DNA of 64,000 nucleotides from Raffaelea ambrosiae (GCA_002778195.1 PCDI01000002.1:3485234-3549233); one strand, 5' to 3'; numbered from the stretch's first letter, positions 31,851 through 44,632 are shown. Made by a program: numbers and translations. Notes: generated from the letters alone by a model not told the origin.

Positions 31851-34800
31851 ATGTCCTTGCCCGAGCCCAACGCGGCCTGGCACCCGGCCTTGATGCCAAA
31901 CGCTGCAGAAGACATCCCGACGGAGCCGACCGAGGCCGCGACGCAATCGCCCAACCTGCCGACTGCTTCAGACGAGGCAGCCAAGACGCACGTGTCAGCG
32001 GCGATACCACCAAACGTCGCTGATGCCGAAGTCGTCCCACCACCACCGACACACGAGCCGGCCGCCTCGGAGCCGGCCAGCTTCGAGCCGGCCTCTCACG
32101 ACGATCCCACTGCCGACGCGTGGTTTCCGCAGTATGATGCAGGCAAACCGGCGTCGCCATCTGCCGTCGCGCAGCCAAAGGAGGAGTCGGCTGCATCTCT
32201 GGCGATAGCAGACGACGTGCCCCCCTCGGAAGCGGAACCGAACGTCGAGGCCAGCCGCACGGAGGACCGCGCGACCAAGCACCAGAGCACCGTGTCCTTT
32301 GCGCGAACCGTGACCAACGAGATCAGCTGGGATGCCGAGGACGACGACCCGGAGTGGAATCTGCCGCGCACGGACACAGACCCCTTCAAGTTCATGCCCA
32401 AATCCAACCGCACCAATTCCTTCCCTGTTGTGCCCCCCCTTGAGTCGCAGCCGCATTCAGAGCCGGCGTCGCACGACGAGCCCCGGCTGGGGTCCAGCGA
32501 GGCCATGGACATCATCCACGAGGTGGACCACGAGGTGGAACAATCCGAGGCGGGGAGCGCTGATGCCCACCTGGGAATGAGCCAGTCGCCGTCTCGTGCC
32601 GAGGATCCGCTAGATGACAACGGCTATGATGCACCCCCGAATGCATACTCGTCAAGCCAACCGGTGGAGCCGGCCGAGGATGCATCCGAAGCCAGATACG
32701 AGGAGGGCCTTCCTTTGATATCCCACGACAGCGACGACGCGTCCAAGAAGAATGAGCCCAAGCCGGAGGATCCATTTGGCGATGCGGTTGCCGATGAGCA
32801 AGACGATTTCTTTGGCAGCGCTGCTGCAGAGACTGCTGCAGAAAAGACCGAGCCGTCTTTCCCTCCCAAGTTCGAGAGGAAATCAACGATGCAGGTGCTC
32901 CGAGGGATGAGCGTGGGCGCCGATTCGGACCTGCCGCCCACGCCCGAAGAAGAGGCCGAGGAGTCTCTGGAGAGCTATGGCGGAGCGCCCATGTTCAGTC
33001 CTCCAACCGCCGGTGTCGAGGAAGAGCGGGTGCAGGACTCCGGCGTGCCGGAGACGACCGAGGCAAGCAGCAGCGACCTGGCCGCGCAATGGGCTGCCGC
33101 CCTGGCCGACGACGAGGACGACGAGCTGCTTCTGGACGACTCGGTTCTCGAGCCAGACGTGTCCCAAGAGGTCGATCCGGCCGCCTTTTTCGGCGACGAC
33201 GACGAGGGCTTCCTCGAGGACGAGCCGGAGCAGCCCGTTGCTGTCGCCCAACCCGCCGCCCAGCCCGCGCCTGCTTCACCGGCACAGCCGTCTGTCACGC
33301 AGCGAGCACGCTCCACTAGCAACCGATACCTCCCCGAGAGTGCCCAGATGGCACAGGCGCAACAGCCGGCACAGGCGCCCAACCCCTATCTCCCGAGTGC
33401 CACCTTCGCTGCCGTTCCGCCCGCCACATCAACGGCGTACAACCCCCGATCCACCGCCACCAGCCAGTTCCCTGTCAGCTACGGCTACGACGCGCCGCCT
33501 GCGTCCCAGCAGCAGCAGCAGCAGCAGCAACAGCGCCCGCCGGCTGTCAAGGCGCAAAGCTTTGCAGACAAGCCGAAGGGCGGATACCACTCGCCATATG
33601 ACCTTCCCATGGATTTCGTGACGCCGATGCCGAGGAAGCGCCCGAGCATGCAGCAGCTCCCCAGGACACCGCAGGTGACTGGTCCTCCCCTGGGCCGCCC
33701 GCCAGCCCGCAGCACCAGCCTCCAGACACCGCCAACCAGGAAAGACTCCCTGCCTCCCACTCCTGCGCCCGTGGCCACGCCGCCAGTCGCCCAGGCAGCA
33801 GCACCGCCACCCCCGGCTACCGCCCCTGCTCGGGCTGCGGCCGTTGCTACTCCCCCGTCGCACGAGAGCTTCTTCGAGGATCTCCCCATCGTAGCCAAGG
33901 CTCGCCCGGCTTCGAGGCACGGCCATGCTGGCGGCCCGGGTCTTTACGGCTCTCCCAATGCCCCTCCTGTGCCCCCCCCTCAGCCGACAATGCAGCAGCA
34001 ATACGCGCCACCATCCGTTCGTCAGGCACAACCACCACCGCCACAGCAACAGGCGGTTCCGCAAATGCCGCCGTCTACACCGTACATGCCGTCGGCAACG
34101 CTGTCGTCGCAACAACCGACCGCCACTCAACCGCCTGCTCCGGAGATCGGCAGACTTGTTTCGCCGCCCCGGGTGAATCCGTATGCTCCCCAGCAAAGCT
34201 CTCAACTGGCCGCTCCACCACCCGCGCCGGCTGGAAGATATTCGCCGTCCCCCAACCATATGGTGCCGCCTAACAACGGGATGGGTGCTGCGCCGCCGGC
34301 GAACCGATATTCACCGGCCCCCCCCGGCCCACCTTCCCGCACCCCGTCGGCCGGGTATGCGCCTGCACCTACCAGCGCACCTCCTCCGCCAATCTTGCCG
34401 CATCAACCGCGCACATCCAGCCCGCTTGCTCACTTTGAAATATCTTACGACAAGCAGAGGGCGGCGTCTACGGGCCATGCCGTGATCCACAACGAGAACT
34501 CGCTTTCGGAGAGACGCAGCAGCTCCTCCATGTACGAACCGCGCCTGAATCGGGTGCCTTCTCTGCCTCCCACCCAGGAGGTGCTGGAGGAAGATGCGCC
34601 CCAGCAAAGGCCGACTTCGTCTGGCACGTCTGCACCCCCGTCGTCTTCCCTGGCAAGCCAATACTCGCCTCAGCACATCCAGCAAACACCTCCTCCTTCG
34701 ACAAGTGCCTTCTCTCAAACGATGCTGTCCCCCCCGAAACGTATCTTGAACTACACGCCGCAGAGCGAGGCTCCTCTTCCACCTGCCCCGCCAAAGCGCT

Positions 34801-37800
34801 CCCAGACCCAGTCGCCTGGTGCCTTGTATGGAAACCGAACCGTGGCTCATCCCGTGGACCCCATCCCGCGACCGTCTTCGGTGCAGGAGGGCCACGCTCA
34901 TTACGCCGCCACGGCTGCTTCCTCTCGGCCAAGAGGGGCTTCGCAAAACTTCAACCTCGTGCCGCCCGCAGACGGTACGGAGAACGACCCGCTTGAGAGG
35001 TGGAAGGGTGCACCAGTCTTCGCCTGGGGTGTGGGCGGAGCATTTGTTTCGTCTTTCCCGCAGGATGTCCCGCGCTATGTCATCAACCAGACAATGCCAC
35101 TGATCCACCGCGCAGCCGGAGAAGTCACGGTGAACAACATGAAGGAGATCCAGCCGCTCGAGGAGCGGCTAGCCAAGTTCCCGGGTCCCCTGCGGGGCAA
35201 GTCGAAGAAGAGGGATACGTTGGCTTGGATCACCGCTGGGATTGAAGACCTGGAGCGCTCCCTTCCCGTTCGGTCTTTTGCTACGCAAGTCACCCATGAA
35301 GACAAGCGGTTGGAAGAGAGGGTCCTCCTCTGGAAGATCCTGCGCCTTTTTGTCGAAAACGATGGCATCTTGGAGGGCACCCCTGCCGTGGAGAAGGCTG
35401 TTCGGGATGTTCTTTCGCCCTACACAGCTGAGGAGCTGGCCACCACGTCGCCTTCGTTCACGTCTGGCGCCGGCCTTGCGGGTCTCCCGGACGTTGCCGC
35501 GCCCACCCAGGCGCATTCCGACGCGCTTGACTCTGTTGTGCTCGAGCAGATTCGGAAGAAATTGCTCATGGGAGAAAAGGAGAAGGCGGCATGGGATGCT
35601 GTTGACAAACGCCTCTGGGGTCATGCACTGCTGATTTCCGGAGCTGCATCTTCCGACCTGTTCAAAAAGGTCGCTCAGGAGTTCGTCCGCAAGGAGGTCA
35701 ACACGCCCGGCCACCACAACGAGCCACTCGCTGCTCTGTACGAAGTCCTCTCGGGCAACCACGAAGAGTGTGTAGACGAGCTGGTTCCCGTCCACGCCCG
35801 CGCTGGTCTGCAGCTGATGACCACTCAGCCGTCGTCTGGCCAGGTCACCGACGTGCTGGGAGGACTCGACAAGTGGCGAGAGACACTTTGCCTCGTCCTG
35901 AGCAACCGAAGCCCCGACGATGTCCAGGCCATCAACTCGCTAGGCAACCTTCTGTCAGGATATGGTCGGGCGGAGGCCGCCCACGTATGCTACCTCTTCT
36001 CGCGGAATGTCACCATTTTCGGCGGCCTGGACGACCCGCTTGCCAACTTTGTTCTCTTGGGTGCCGATCACCGCCGGCAGGTCGACTCGTTTGCCAAGGA
36101 GACCGATGCGGTTCTTCTCAGCGAAGTCTACGAGTACGGCCTGTCTCTCGCAGGCGGCGGCACCAATGCAGGAAGCAGCAGCCCGCACCTGGCGGCATAC
36201 AAGCTGCAGCACGCTCTGACGCTTGCCGAGTATGGTTTCCGGGACAAGGCTCTGCAGTACTGCGAGAGCATCCTGAACGCCATGAGCGCACAGACACGGC
36301 GGTCGCCGTACTACCATTCGCTGCTCGAGACAGCCGTGGAGGATCTGATGAAGCGCCTGCAGCAAGCGCCGAAGGAGGAGTCCAACTCGTGGATCCCCAA
36401 GCCCAGCATGAACAAGGTGTCCGACACAGTGTGGAACCGCTTTAACAAGTTTGTGGCCGGCGACGAGAACGAAGGCGGTGGGCCCGGTGCGGAAGGCGGC
36501 GTGGAGAGCGGGCCGTTTGCTCGACTGGCTGCCGGTGGCTCGCCAACCATCAGCAGGCCCCCATCTGCCGGTGGCGCCACGGGCATGGAGATGTTTGGCT
36601 CCTCGACCAACCTCCAGGCACAGGGCTTTGCTGCGGCGAATGGATCCGCAACTCCTGCAGGTCCTCCACCGCCTATAACGCGGGCCGCATCACGCTATGC
36701 GCCAGGCGTCGGCCAACCAGCGGCACCTTCAAGCTCCTACGAGCCAAGCTCGACTTATGCACCGCCAGCGTCCGTGTCAGGGGCAATTCCCATTCCCCAC
36801 GCATCGGCACGCAATGCATACGATCCGGCATCGTCGTCTTACACGCCGCCCTCAACACTGGCTGCCTTGGAGCAGTCGGCCATGGACCCGAGCTTCCGAC
36901 GGCCGTCTTCAGACGTGTCACCCGGTTTGCATCCTAGCCATATGCCAAACGCTGTCCTGAGCTCTTCCCCCGGATACTCCGACTCTAGCCGCGGAGGCCT
37001 GTCGCGGAAGTCGTCGTATGTGCCTCTGTCGCAGGCCCCGCCATCTCACCCGGGGTCGTATGCTCCGCCCACAGTTGGCACACCGCCTGCCAACCCATAT
37101 GAAAGCTCGAATGAGCCTCAGCTGAACGGGTCGCCGTATGCACCGGTGTCCACCTCGTCGCCAATCATGCAGGATCCAGTAGTGGAGCCGCCAACACCCC
37201 AAGATGACAAGCACGAGGCTGCCCCGTCGTTCGGATACCAGCCCCCCTCGTACGGGTACGAGCCTCCCTCGATGGATACTTCGTTCGATGCTGCTTCGGA
37301 GGGTCCAGAAACATCCACCAAACCCGCAGACGCAAACGCCAGCAGCGGGTACGCGCCACCGTCGTTTGAGCCGTACAGCTACGAGCCTCCTTCCTTTGAG
37401 GCCGCAGCCCAGGAGGACGCGTCGCCCAAGGAGCCGAAGCCCAAGAAGAAGAGCTTTATGGATGACGATGAGGATGACATCCCGGCACTCAAGAAACCCG
37501 CTGAGAAGACCAAAGCGGAGAGGGATCGTGAGAATGCCGAGATGGTCCGGAGGGTTGCGGAGGAAGAAGGTACGTACCATGATATTGTCTCTCGCAAGAA
37601 GTCGACCCCAACAGGTATACTGACAACTGTCCACAGCCAAACGTGCGGAAGCCGAGAAGGCAGCCAAAGGCAAGAAGGGCTGGGGTATCGGATCGTGGTT
37701 CGGCGGGAGCAAGAAGGAGCCTGTCGACCAGCAACCGGGCAAGCCGATTCGCGCCAATCTGGGCGAGAAGAGCAGCTTCTACTTCGACCCTGAGCTGAAG

Positions 37801-38268
37801 CGCTGGGTCAACAAGGCGGCCGGCCCCGAGGACCAGACAGCCAAGGCAGCACCGCCTCCTCCACCGCCACGGTCGAACCCCCAGTCGGCAGCACCGACGC
37901 CTCCGCCACCGTCATCGGCAGCTGGTCCACCGTCGTCGGCGGCTGGCCCACCAATGGGCATGGGCACTATCGGCCGGTCGGGCCTGCAGGGTGGTACCCT
38001 ACCTCCGCGACCGTCCCTGGGCAAACTGGTGTCTTCGCCCTCGGCACCGAACTTGGCATCAATCGCTGCGGCTAGCGGACCGCCCGGTTTGGCTCGGACA
38101 TCCTCCCAGGCCAGCCTTGCGAGTGGTCCGCCGAGTCGGCCGGCGACGAGCATGGGCGACGCAACTAGCATTGACGATCTCCTGGGTGCGCCGGGCGCGG
38201 GTGGATCGCGGAAGACGGGTACGAAGCGTGGCCGCAAGGGCCGCTATGTGGATGTGATGGCCAAATAA
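31851..38268 (+). CDS. sec16: COPII coat assembly protein Sec16
   Basis: Scaffold of ER exit sites that organises Sec23/24, Sec13/31 and Sar1. Exons 31851-37569 and 37637-38268 join to 6351 nt, 2116 residues. The N-terminal about 1000 residues are acidic, then Pro/Gln/Ser-rich and disordered, with a short poly-Gln. The central conserved domain starts near 1058 (APVFAWGVGGAFVSSFPQD) and includes FPGPLRGKSKKRD. The alpha-solenoid (ACE1-type, Sec13-binding) runs about 1256-1500, for example LISGAASSDLFKKVAQEFVR. The C-terminal region again is Pro/Tyr/Ser-rich. After the intron it carries the conserved GWGIGSWFGG and SSFYFDPELKRWVNK, and ends in a basic RKTGTKRGRKGRYVDVM. Reading through the 67-bp intron would shift the frame into an unrelated tail, so splicing is required. 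The start codon fits the leader. Confidence 0.96.
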
Positions 38269-39102
38269 ACCGGGGACGTGTGTGCGAAGGATTCGACCAA
38301 ACTAATTATCGCTTCATTTCTTTTTTTTTTTTTCTCTTTTTTCTCTTCTTTCTCATCTTCTTCTTTTCTTCTGCTTCGTTTCTTGTTTTGTGTTGTCCTT
38401 ACTTTACTTGTCTTTTGTAATACCAACCGCCCCTCGAGGCATTCTGTCATTAGCTTGCTTGTTATACTAGATGCGAACGCCCCCACCCACACTTTGACAG
38501 CGCTGGAGCATATTTTTGTTAATTTTTGCCATTCTCATACCAGCCCTTTCTTTCGACTGTTTTCTATTTGGCGTGTTTCTGGTTGAATGAAGTACTACTC
38601 AGCGGAGGAAAACGGGAAAGATTGCAGCGCCCCAAGACAGATAGCGTGACAAGAAGAGAGATACATTCTCGGCGAGTAATAGAACCCGTTCTTTTTGGAT
38701 GACATTGAACAAGCACATTGGACAACAAGTGATGGGTTTTATCGTGACGATTGGTTCATTTTTTTTTTCTTGTTTCATCAAAATACAGCTAAATAAAGAC
38801 AATACAGGGATAATGACGCTCATCCAACATCATATGTACCCAGCAAACTGTGGATCCCTATCTCGGGGGGTTTGTGATGAAGTTTTTTCGTGTGAGAAAG
38901 GCTGGTTTGGGGGAGGAAATGGGGAGAGAGGAGGAAGAGAGGGGGATATACATGTCTGCGTGTGCGTGCGTGCGTGCGTGCGTGCGTGCGTGTGACTCCT
39001 CCCTTCTTGTGTGTACCTAGGTGCTAGGTGTGTGGTATGATAGGATGTTGTAAAAGGGGTGTTTTTTTTTGTTGTTGTCATGTGCATTTGCATTCTACAC
39101 GC
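38269..39102. other. Convergent sec16/fdh 3' spacer
   Basis: It holds the 3' UTRs of sec16 and formate dehydrogenase. It is T-rich just after the sec16 stop (38318-38400) and carries a TGCG tetranucleotide array. No gene seen. Confidence 0.55.
38963..38992. repeat. (TGCG)n tetranucleotide array
   Basis: About seven TGCG units in the convergent spacer 3' of fdh, flanked by GT-rich sequence. Confidence 0.85.
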
Positions 39103-41133
39103 TTATTTCTTCTCACGCTCGCCGTAGGAGCGGGTGGCGTAGTCGCCGCCGGTGACAATCAGGTCTTCGGGGCGGTAGTCGAAGCGGCCGCTCAGGTAGC
39201 TGTCGAGGATGGCCTTGGTGCCGGCAGCGTAGCGCTGCTGGGCATCCAGGGAGGTGCCGGACATGTGGGGGACCATGGCGTTGCCGCCGCCGTACTGGTT
39301 CTTGGCGTAGCGCAGGACGTGGTCCTCGGGGGCGGGCTGGGGGAACCAGACGTCGCCGCCGTAGCCGCGGAGGTGGCCGGTCTTGAGGGCGGCAGCCACG
39401 TCCTCCTTGACGACGATGGCGCCACGGGCGGTGTTGACGAGCCACGAGCCGGGCTTCATCTTGGCGATCAGGTCCTTGTTGAACAGGCCGCGGGTCTTCT
39501 CGTGCAGCGGGCAGTTGATGGTGACAACGTCGCACTGGGCCACGAGCTCCTCGAGGGTGTCGACGCGGCGGCAGCCAATCTCCTTCTCCTTCTCGGGCGC
39601 CAGCGGCTGGTAGTCGTAGTACAGCAGCTCCTTGCAGTCAAACGGCTTGAGCCGGCGCAGCACGCGCTCGCCGATGCGGCCCACGGCCACGGTGCCGACC
39701 ACCTTGCCCTCCAGGTCGAACTCGTTCTTGGCGGCCGCGGCGACGTTCCACTCGCCGGCCTGGATCTGCTCGTGGGCGGGCACAAAGTTGCGCACCAGCA
39801 CCAGGATCGTCATGACGACGTGCTCGGCCACCGACACCACGTTGGAGCCGGTCACCTCGGCGACGGTGATGCCGCCGTTGGTCTTGTTGGCGGCATTGAG
39901 GTCGACGTGGTCGGAGCCAATACCGGCAGTGATGGCCAGCTTCAGCTTCTTGGCCTTGGCCAGGCGCTCCGCGGTCAGGTAGCCGGGGTGGAAGGGCGTC
40001 GTGATGATGATCTCGGCGTCCACCAGCTCCTTGTCAAAGGTCGAGTTCTCGCCCTCCTTGTCGGATGTGGTCACCAGGGTGTGGCCCTGGTCCTCGAGCC
40101 ATTTGCGGATGCCCAGCTCGTTCTCGGTTGTGCCCAGCAGCTCAGGGACCTATTGGGTGTGAGAGGAAAAAGAAAAAAAAAGGAAAGAAAGCGGTGGTTA
40201 GTTCTCATGCTATAACGGTAGTTTGGTTGTGCAAAACTCTGGTTGTGCATATTTCGGATGCAAAACAACTTGGGAAGAAGGATTGTGCCGCGTGGGGGGA
40301 AGGAATCGACGCAACAGGAAAGAGCGAGCCAGGTGTGTGTGTGTGTGTGTGTGCATGTGTATGCGTGTTTGAAAGATGGAAGGGGAAGCTGCGAAGAACA
40401 CCTGCAACTGCCGCTTTCATGCTCATTCTTTTTTTGGCCCTCATTTTTTTCTTTCCTTCGCCAACCGTCCTGCAAGCTCCCCCACCACGAGCTGCAGCTT
40501 CCACGGCCGAGTATGATTTGTCTCCAAAACAAGGCGCGGCAGATCTGCACACTCCAGAAAATACTTCCGCCTGGCTTATTGTGCTGCTTCTCCTCTCACC
40601 TCTCTCCTGGCTTTCCGTACCCCGCAATCCTCTCAATTATTGGAAGAAAAGAGGGGGTGGAGAGCTCGGAGAGATGGAGGCCACACGCGAACCACGCGAA
40701 CCACGCGAACAACACCGCACGCGAATTGGCTGGGAATTGCAGCAATTGGGACAGAGAAAAAAGCACCAATTGGCCAGAGGGTCAATTGCAGGAGGAAAAC
40801 AAGGGAAAACGTGGATTGAAGCTCGAGAAAACAAGGAAAGAAGCTCGAAAAAAAACTTACATCCTTGGCGTGCTGGCCACCGTCGTACAGAACCAGAAGA
40901 ACTTTGACCTTTTCACGGGCGGTTGTCAGCATTCGTACGGAGGAAACAGTCGGTCCGGTCCAGGCTGGTCTGCTACGCAGGCAAGAGGAGAAAAGGCTCG
41001 GAGAACCAGAAGCGAGCTTGGAACCAAGCTTGCTGGAGAAACTCCGGGAGGAAGAACGGGGAAGGACCAGGGAAGAGGAACGACCAGCCAGGGACCGGGA
41101 CAGGAGGGCACAGCGGGAGAAGGAAGGTACCAT
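39103..41133 (-). CDS. fdh: NAD-dependent formate dehydrogenase
   Basis: Oxidises formate to CO2 with NAD+. Two exons, 40861-41133 and 39103-40149, join to 439 residues. The core matches fungal FDH: LLVLYDGGQHAKD, joined across the intron to VPELLGTTENELG. TAGIGSDHVDLNAA holds the formate-binding Asn region. NTARGAIV carries the catalytic Arg and PHMSGTSLDAQ the catalytic His. The Rossmann loop reads TVAVGRIG, with Ala where yeast enzymes have the first Gly of GxGxxG; the bacterial (Pseudomonas) enzyme also has Ala there, so activity is expected. About 70 residues precede the core and are rich in Ser, Arg and Leu without early acids, a mitochondrial presequence. An internal Met (MLTTAREKVKVL) could start a cytosolic form. 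The intron is 711 bp, unusually long for this window. Confidence 0.96.
40333..40353. repeat. (GT)n tract inside the fdh intron
   Basis: About ten GT units, read as (AC)n in the transcript, inside the 711-bp fdh intron. A 9-bp unit CACGCGAAC repeats three times at about 40684-40710 in the same intron. Confidence 0.8.
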
Positions 41134-41383
41134 TTTGAATAGGTGGGATGGGGTCCTAGTTGATTTGGATTGGTGATGGTATTGGTGGTTGGGCGTTGCT
41201 GTTGCTGTGGAAGCAGGCAAAAGAGAGAAGAGCTGGAGGGTATAAATGACCTCGAGGAGGTTGAGGAGCTAGAAGAAGGAGATTGGAGATGCAGATGCAA
41301 GTGGAAAAGAAGTAAACAATAAGAGAAGAGAGGAAGAAGAGCCGAAAGCAGATCGAGGGCGGCTGGGAGGGGGATCGGTGCTC

Positions 41384-41390
41384 CTTTATA
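41384..41390 (-). promoter_or_regulatory. TATA box of formate dehydrogenase
   Basis: TATAAAG on the minus strand, about 250 bp upstream of the fdh ATG. Further upstream are a GTGCT pentamer array (41494-41517) and a CCACCA tract (41709-41737). Position and sequence fit a TATA-driven inducible gene. Evidence is motif-only. Confidence 0.4.
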
Positions 41391-43317
41391 GGAAGAGGAG
41401 CAAAGGAGGGCAATGGAGGGCCATGGCAGGTGGAAGCTGCGGAACGAAGAGAAAGCACAGTAAGGGCCCTGGCCGAGGCCGTGTGGCCCAAACCGTGCTG
41501 TGCTGTGCTGTGCTGTGCGGACAAGCCGTGCTGCCGGGCTTCCCACAAAGGACAAGCTAGGCCCAGAGAGCAGCTTCCCACCCAATGGGTCGATCGTCCC
41601 CCTTGCGCGACAGTCCAAGCCCACCTGCTCCGGGACCGCGCCTGGCTTTTCTGGCGCGCGCAAGTCCTGGAGGGCGAAAGACGGGGTTTCGGAGGTTTCT
41701 AGCCTGGGCCACCACCACCACTACCACCACCACCACCCAGGACTAACACACGAACACACTAACACGCTGGGCCAGGAGGAGTGGGTCCCCAGTCAGTCAG
41801 AACCCCGTTTTTTGCGCCAGGCTCGATATTGGGCAGTTGCTTCGTTCTTTTGCTCGGGAGACGGCGCAACCTCCTGTCATGGCAGCATTCTGGCAACGTC
41901 CCTCGCGGAATACTGCTCTGGAATCTGCTGGAGAGAAGTTCCTTCCAGCCAGGGCTGGGACTGCGGGTCCGCAGGGAGGCCAGGCGGCAGCAGCATCTGG
42001 ACATGCACACACGCACACTCCTAGGACAATCGTCTTACACAATAACAACTGCTACTGCTCCATGTGTATGGCCAGCCGGAGGCGGGGAAGACGGCGCACA
42101 CACGGCCAGCTCCCAATGGCATCGTGTTCAGCCTGTTTTCTGATGCCTGCCCAGAGGCCGTAGTGCAACACGAACCCCTCCCGTCTGAAAGGAGATGTTC
42201 TGTCGCGGTGTTTGCCGGGCTGTGTCTCCCAAGGCAGTCTGGCTATGTATGTACATGGGCATGTACATAGGTCGTATAGTTTTGCCAAATCAGGCACCTC
42301 TACGCCGTGGCCCTGCGTCGGTCTGCAGGTCTGCAGGTGTGCATGTGTGTCTATGCATGTTTGTTTCTGTCTGTTTCTGCCTGCCAGTCCCGCGTGGCTG
42401 TTCTCGCTGTTTCTGTCCCATCTTGGGCCCCTCGCGTCTTCCGCATCGATGAAGCCGATACCACGGGAAGCCGTTGGAAGCGCGCTGGCAGACGAGTGCA
42501 GCCACACATCCACACATCCACACGTCCCATCCATCACCACCACCCCCCAAGAAGAAACCACCGTGGCCTATCCTTTCCCAATCGAACCACATCCGCTTCT
42601 CGGCGTGAAGGAAGTAACTCGGCAGTCCACCATACGCCAGGCCAGGGAGGCAGACGAGGGGGCCACCACAACCCGCAGACAGCCGTTCTGTGGGCAGACT
42701 AAGCGGCTTCCGGGGCGTGGGAAGGAAAGGGACCCAGATGGCCCGGATGGTCCAGATCAGCCAGATGGACGAGAGGACCGCGGCGGCTACACAGAATAGA
42801 GAAACTGGGTGCTGGTTTCATGGGCAACCCGAAGCTGGCGTGTTTCGCCTCGTCGTCTGCTTTTTCCCCTCTTGTGACCTGTTTTCCTGCTACGTAGTAG
42901 TTAGTAGCTGCAGGCGGCACGGCGGAGATGTGTCGGCGTTGGCTCGGAATCCACTCGCCGCCGGCTGCGGCTTGCGAAAAGACGATGTGGGGTAGGTACA
43001 TGGTATTCTTGGGGCGAAGACGTCAGAGCTCTTGTCGAAACAGTTACCACCGTGCACTGTTTTATGGGAACCAGGCCAAGCGGGGCTCCAGGCAATGCAG
43101 GATGGCTTTTCTTTCTCTCGCCGTGTCATCTGCGGGGTGGAGACGAGGAGGGAAGGAACGACCGGCCGATCCTGCCTGGCAAACATGGATGGCACACTTT
43201 CCCCTCCATCGAAAAATTAAACATGCAAAAAAAGGAACAAAGCATGGTTGTCAGCTTTATCGTCTTCGAGCCGCCTTGCCTTATCGCGGCTTAGGCACTT
43301 TGACTATTAGCCGTTCG

Positions 43318-43320
<3 letters not shown>

Positions 43321-43361
<41 letters not shown>

Positions 43362-43378
43362 GCAGCAGCAACAACAAC
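43321..43378. repeat. (CAA)n/(CAG)n trinucleotide array
   Basis: About 19 triplets: thirteen CAA, four CAG-type units, then CAA. It would encode poly-Gln on the plus strand or poly-Leu/Val on the minus, but it lies in no supported gene. Confidence 0.9.
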
Positions 43379-44632
43379 CCACCATACAAGCTGCAGGGCC
43401 ACACGAATTGTTCTTCACCCGCCGTCTCTAATGCCCAAAGGTGGGAAGTTTGCCCGTTCGTGCACGCACACGCGAAGTACCGCCACACACGTTCCTTGGT
43501 CCCCCTCTGGCCCGTTCGTCCTACAGCTGCATGCAAGGCGGCAGCATTCCTGTTCAGTCTCATGCCAACAACACCAAACAACACCATGTGAGGCACAGCA
43601 CGGCCACCGTCCCCTCACTGCTCGGCTTTTGCATTGGCCACTCAACACTCGCAGCGATGCTTGGCAAGCCCTGTTGCCATGCTCGCAGGGGTGTCGTCAG
43701 AAGGAAGGCTGTACGAGGGTGGGAGCATGTCATAAGCCGGTAAACGAAGACCATCGTCGTCGATCGAGTAAACAGCTCCTGTGCTGCGTGTCCAACGCGC
43801 AAATGCCCACCAAAAGCGGCAGGCCGTTGCCCGCAGTTGCTCTCAGTCAAGCTCATGACTAAACGACAAGACCCGACTGCTTAGTTGTTCATGACACCGT
43901 ACATAACTACGCCTTTTAGCATCGGCCCGGTCTCAGAAAGTGGGCAATTTCGTCTTCAACGGATTTCGCTCGGTATACCGGTAGTCAGCAAGTACTACTA
44001 AGCTCAGCAAATTTCAACATTTGCCTCACGAGATATTCACGGCAAAGCCCGCTAACCACTCCAGTCGAAACAAAGCCTGGTCCTCCCGCTCAAATCTCGG
44101 CAAGATCACCTGCATGCCGGGGCCACCGCAGCCTGATTCTCCCTAGTTCGTTACACACATATCGCGTTTGCTGGGCTCCTGTAGGTCTGTAAGGATACAT
44201 TGATCTGTAGTTTGTAAGATCTGGATACCCTCCAGCACTCCTTAAAATCCCGGTCGAGTATAGCTCCATCTTGTCGGATCGAGTGTCACATCTGGCGGTT
44301 CTTCCCGATGATTTCCGTCACACGCTGCAAGCTGCCAGATTCCGAGTTTGAACGCCAGGCAACGCATCGTCCCGAAGAAGGCATGGCAGGGTGTGTGACG
44401 GGCAGCCACTGCAAAGGCACCTCCTCCTGTTTTCCAGCTTAATGACCCCCCCAATCTTGCCCCAAATGGCATTCCATGTTCGGAAGAGGGGAAGCCTGGG
44501 TAAACATGCCGTTAGCCAGGGCGATCTTCCGAGAGATCTCCAGCCTGCCGCATCGCCGCAACGGTCTGCTTGGCGATTGGCTGTCCGGCCTCTCTTGGCC
44601 CTGTGTCTTCTCTGCCAGCACAGGGGACCCTT

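Larger units (their letters stand above)
41134..44632. other. 3.5-kb spacer upstream of fdh with no supported gene
   Basis: The first about 700 bases are fdh leader and promoter. Beyond that I see many overlapping frames of 60-200 codons on both strands, none with a recognisable domain. Simple repeats occur: GTGCT units at 41494-41517, CCACCA at 41709-41737 and (CAA)n at 43321-43378. This is the largest gene-empty interval in the window. A lineage-specific or non-coding gene cannot be excluded. Confidence 0.45.

Noticed and set aside
39028..40215. 395-codon plus-strand frame opposite fdh
   Set aside because: Shadow of the formate dehydrogenase exon, running through the GT-rich 3' region. No domain.
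41134..41220. Extended fdh start at 41220
   Set aside because: The codon there is TTG, not ATG. The ATG at 41133 begins a good mitochondrial leader.
43321..43378. CAA/CAG array as a poly-Gln coding exon or CRISPR-like array
   Set aside because: Plain trinucleotide microsatellite: no spacers, and no flanking exon or splice context of a recognisable protein.
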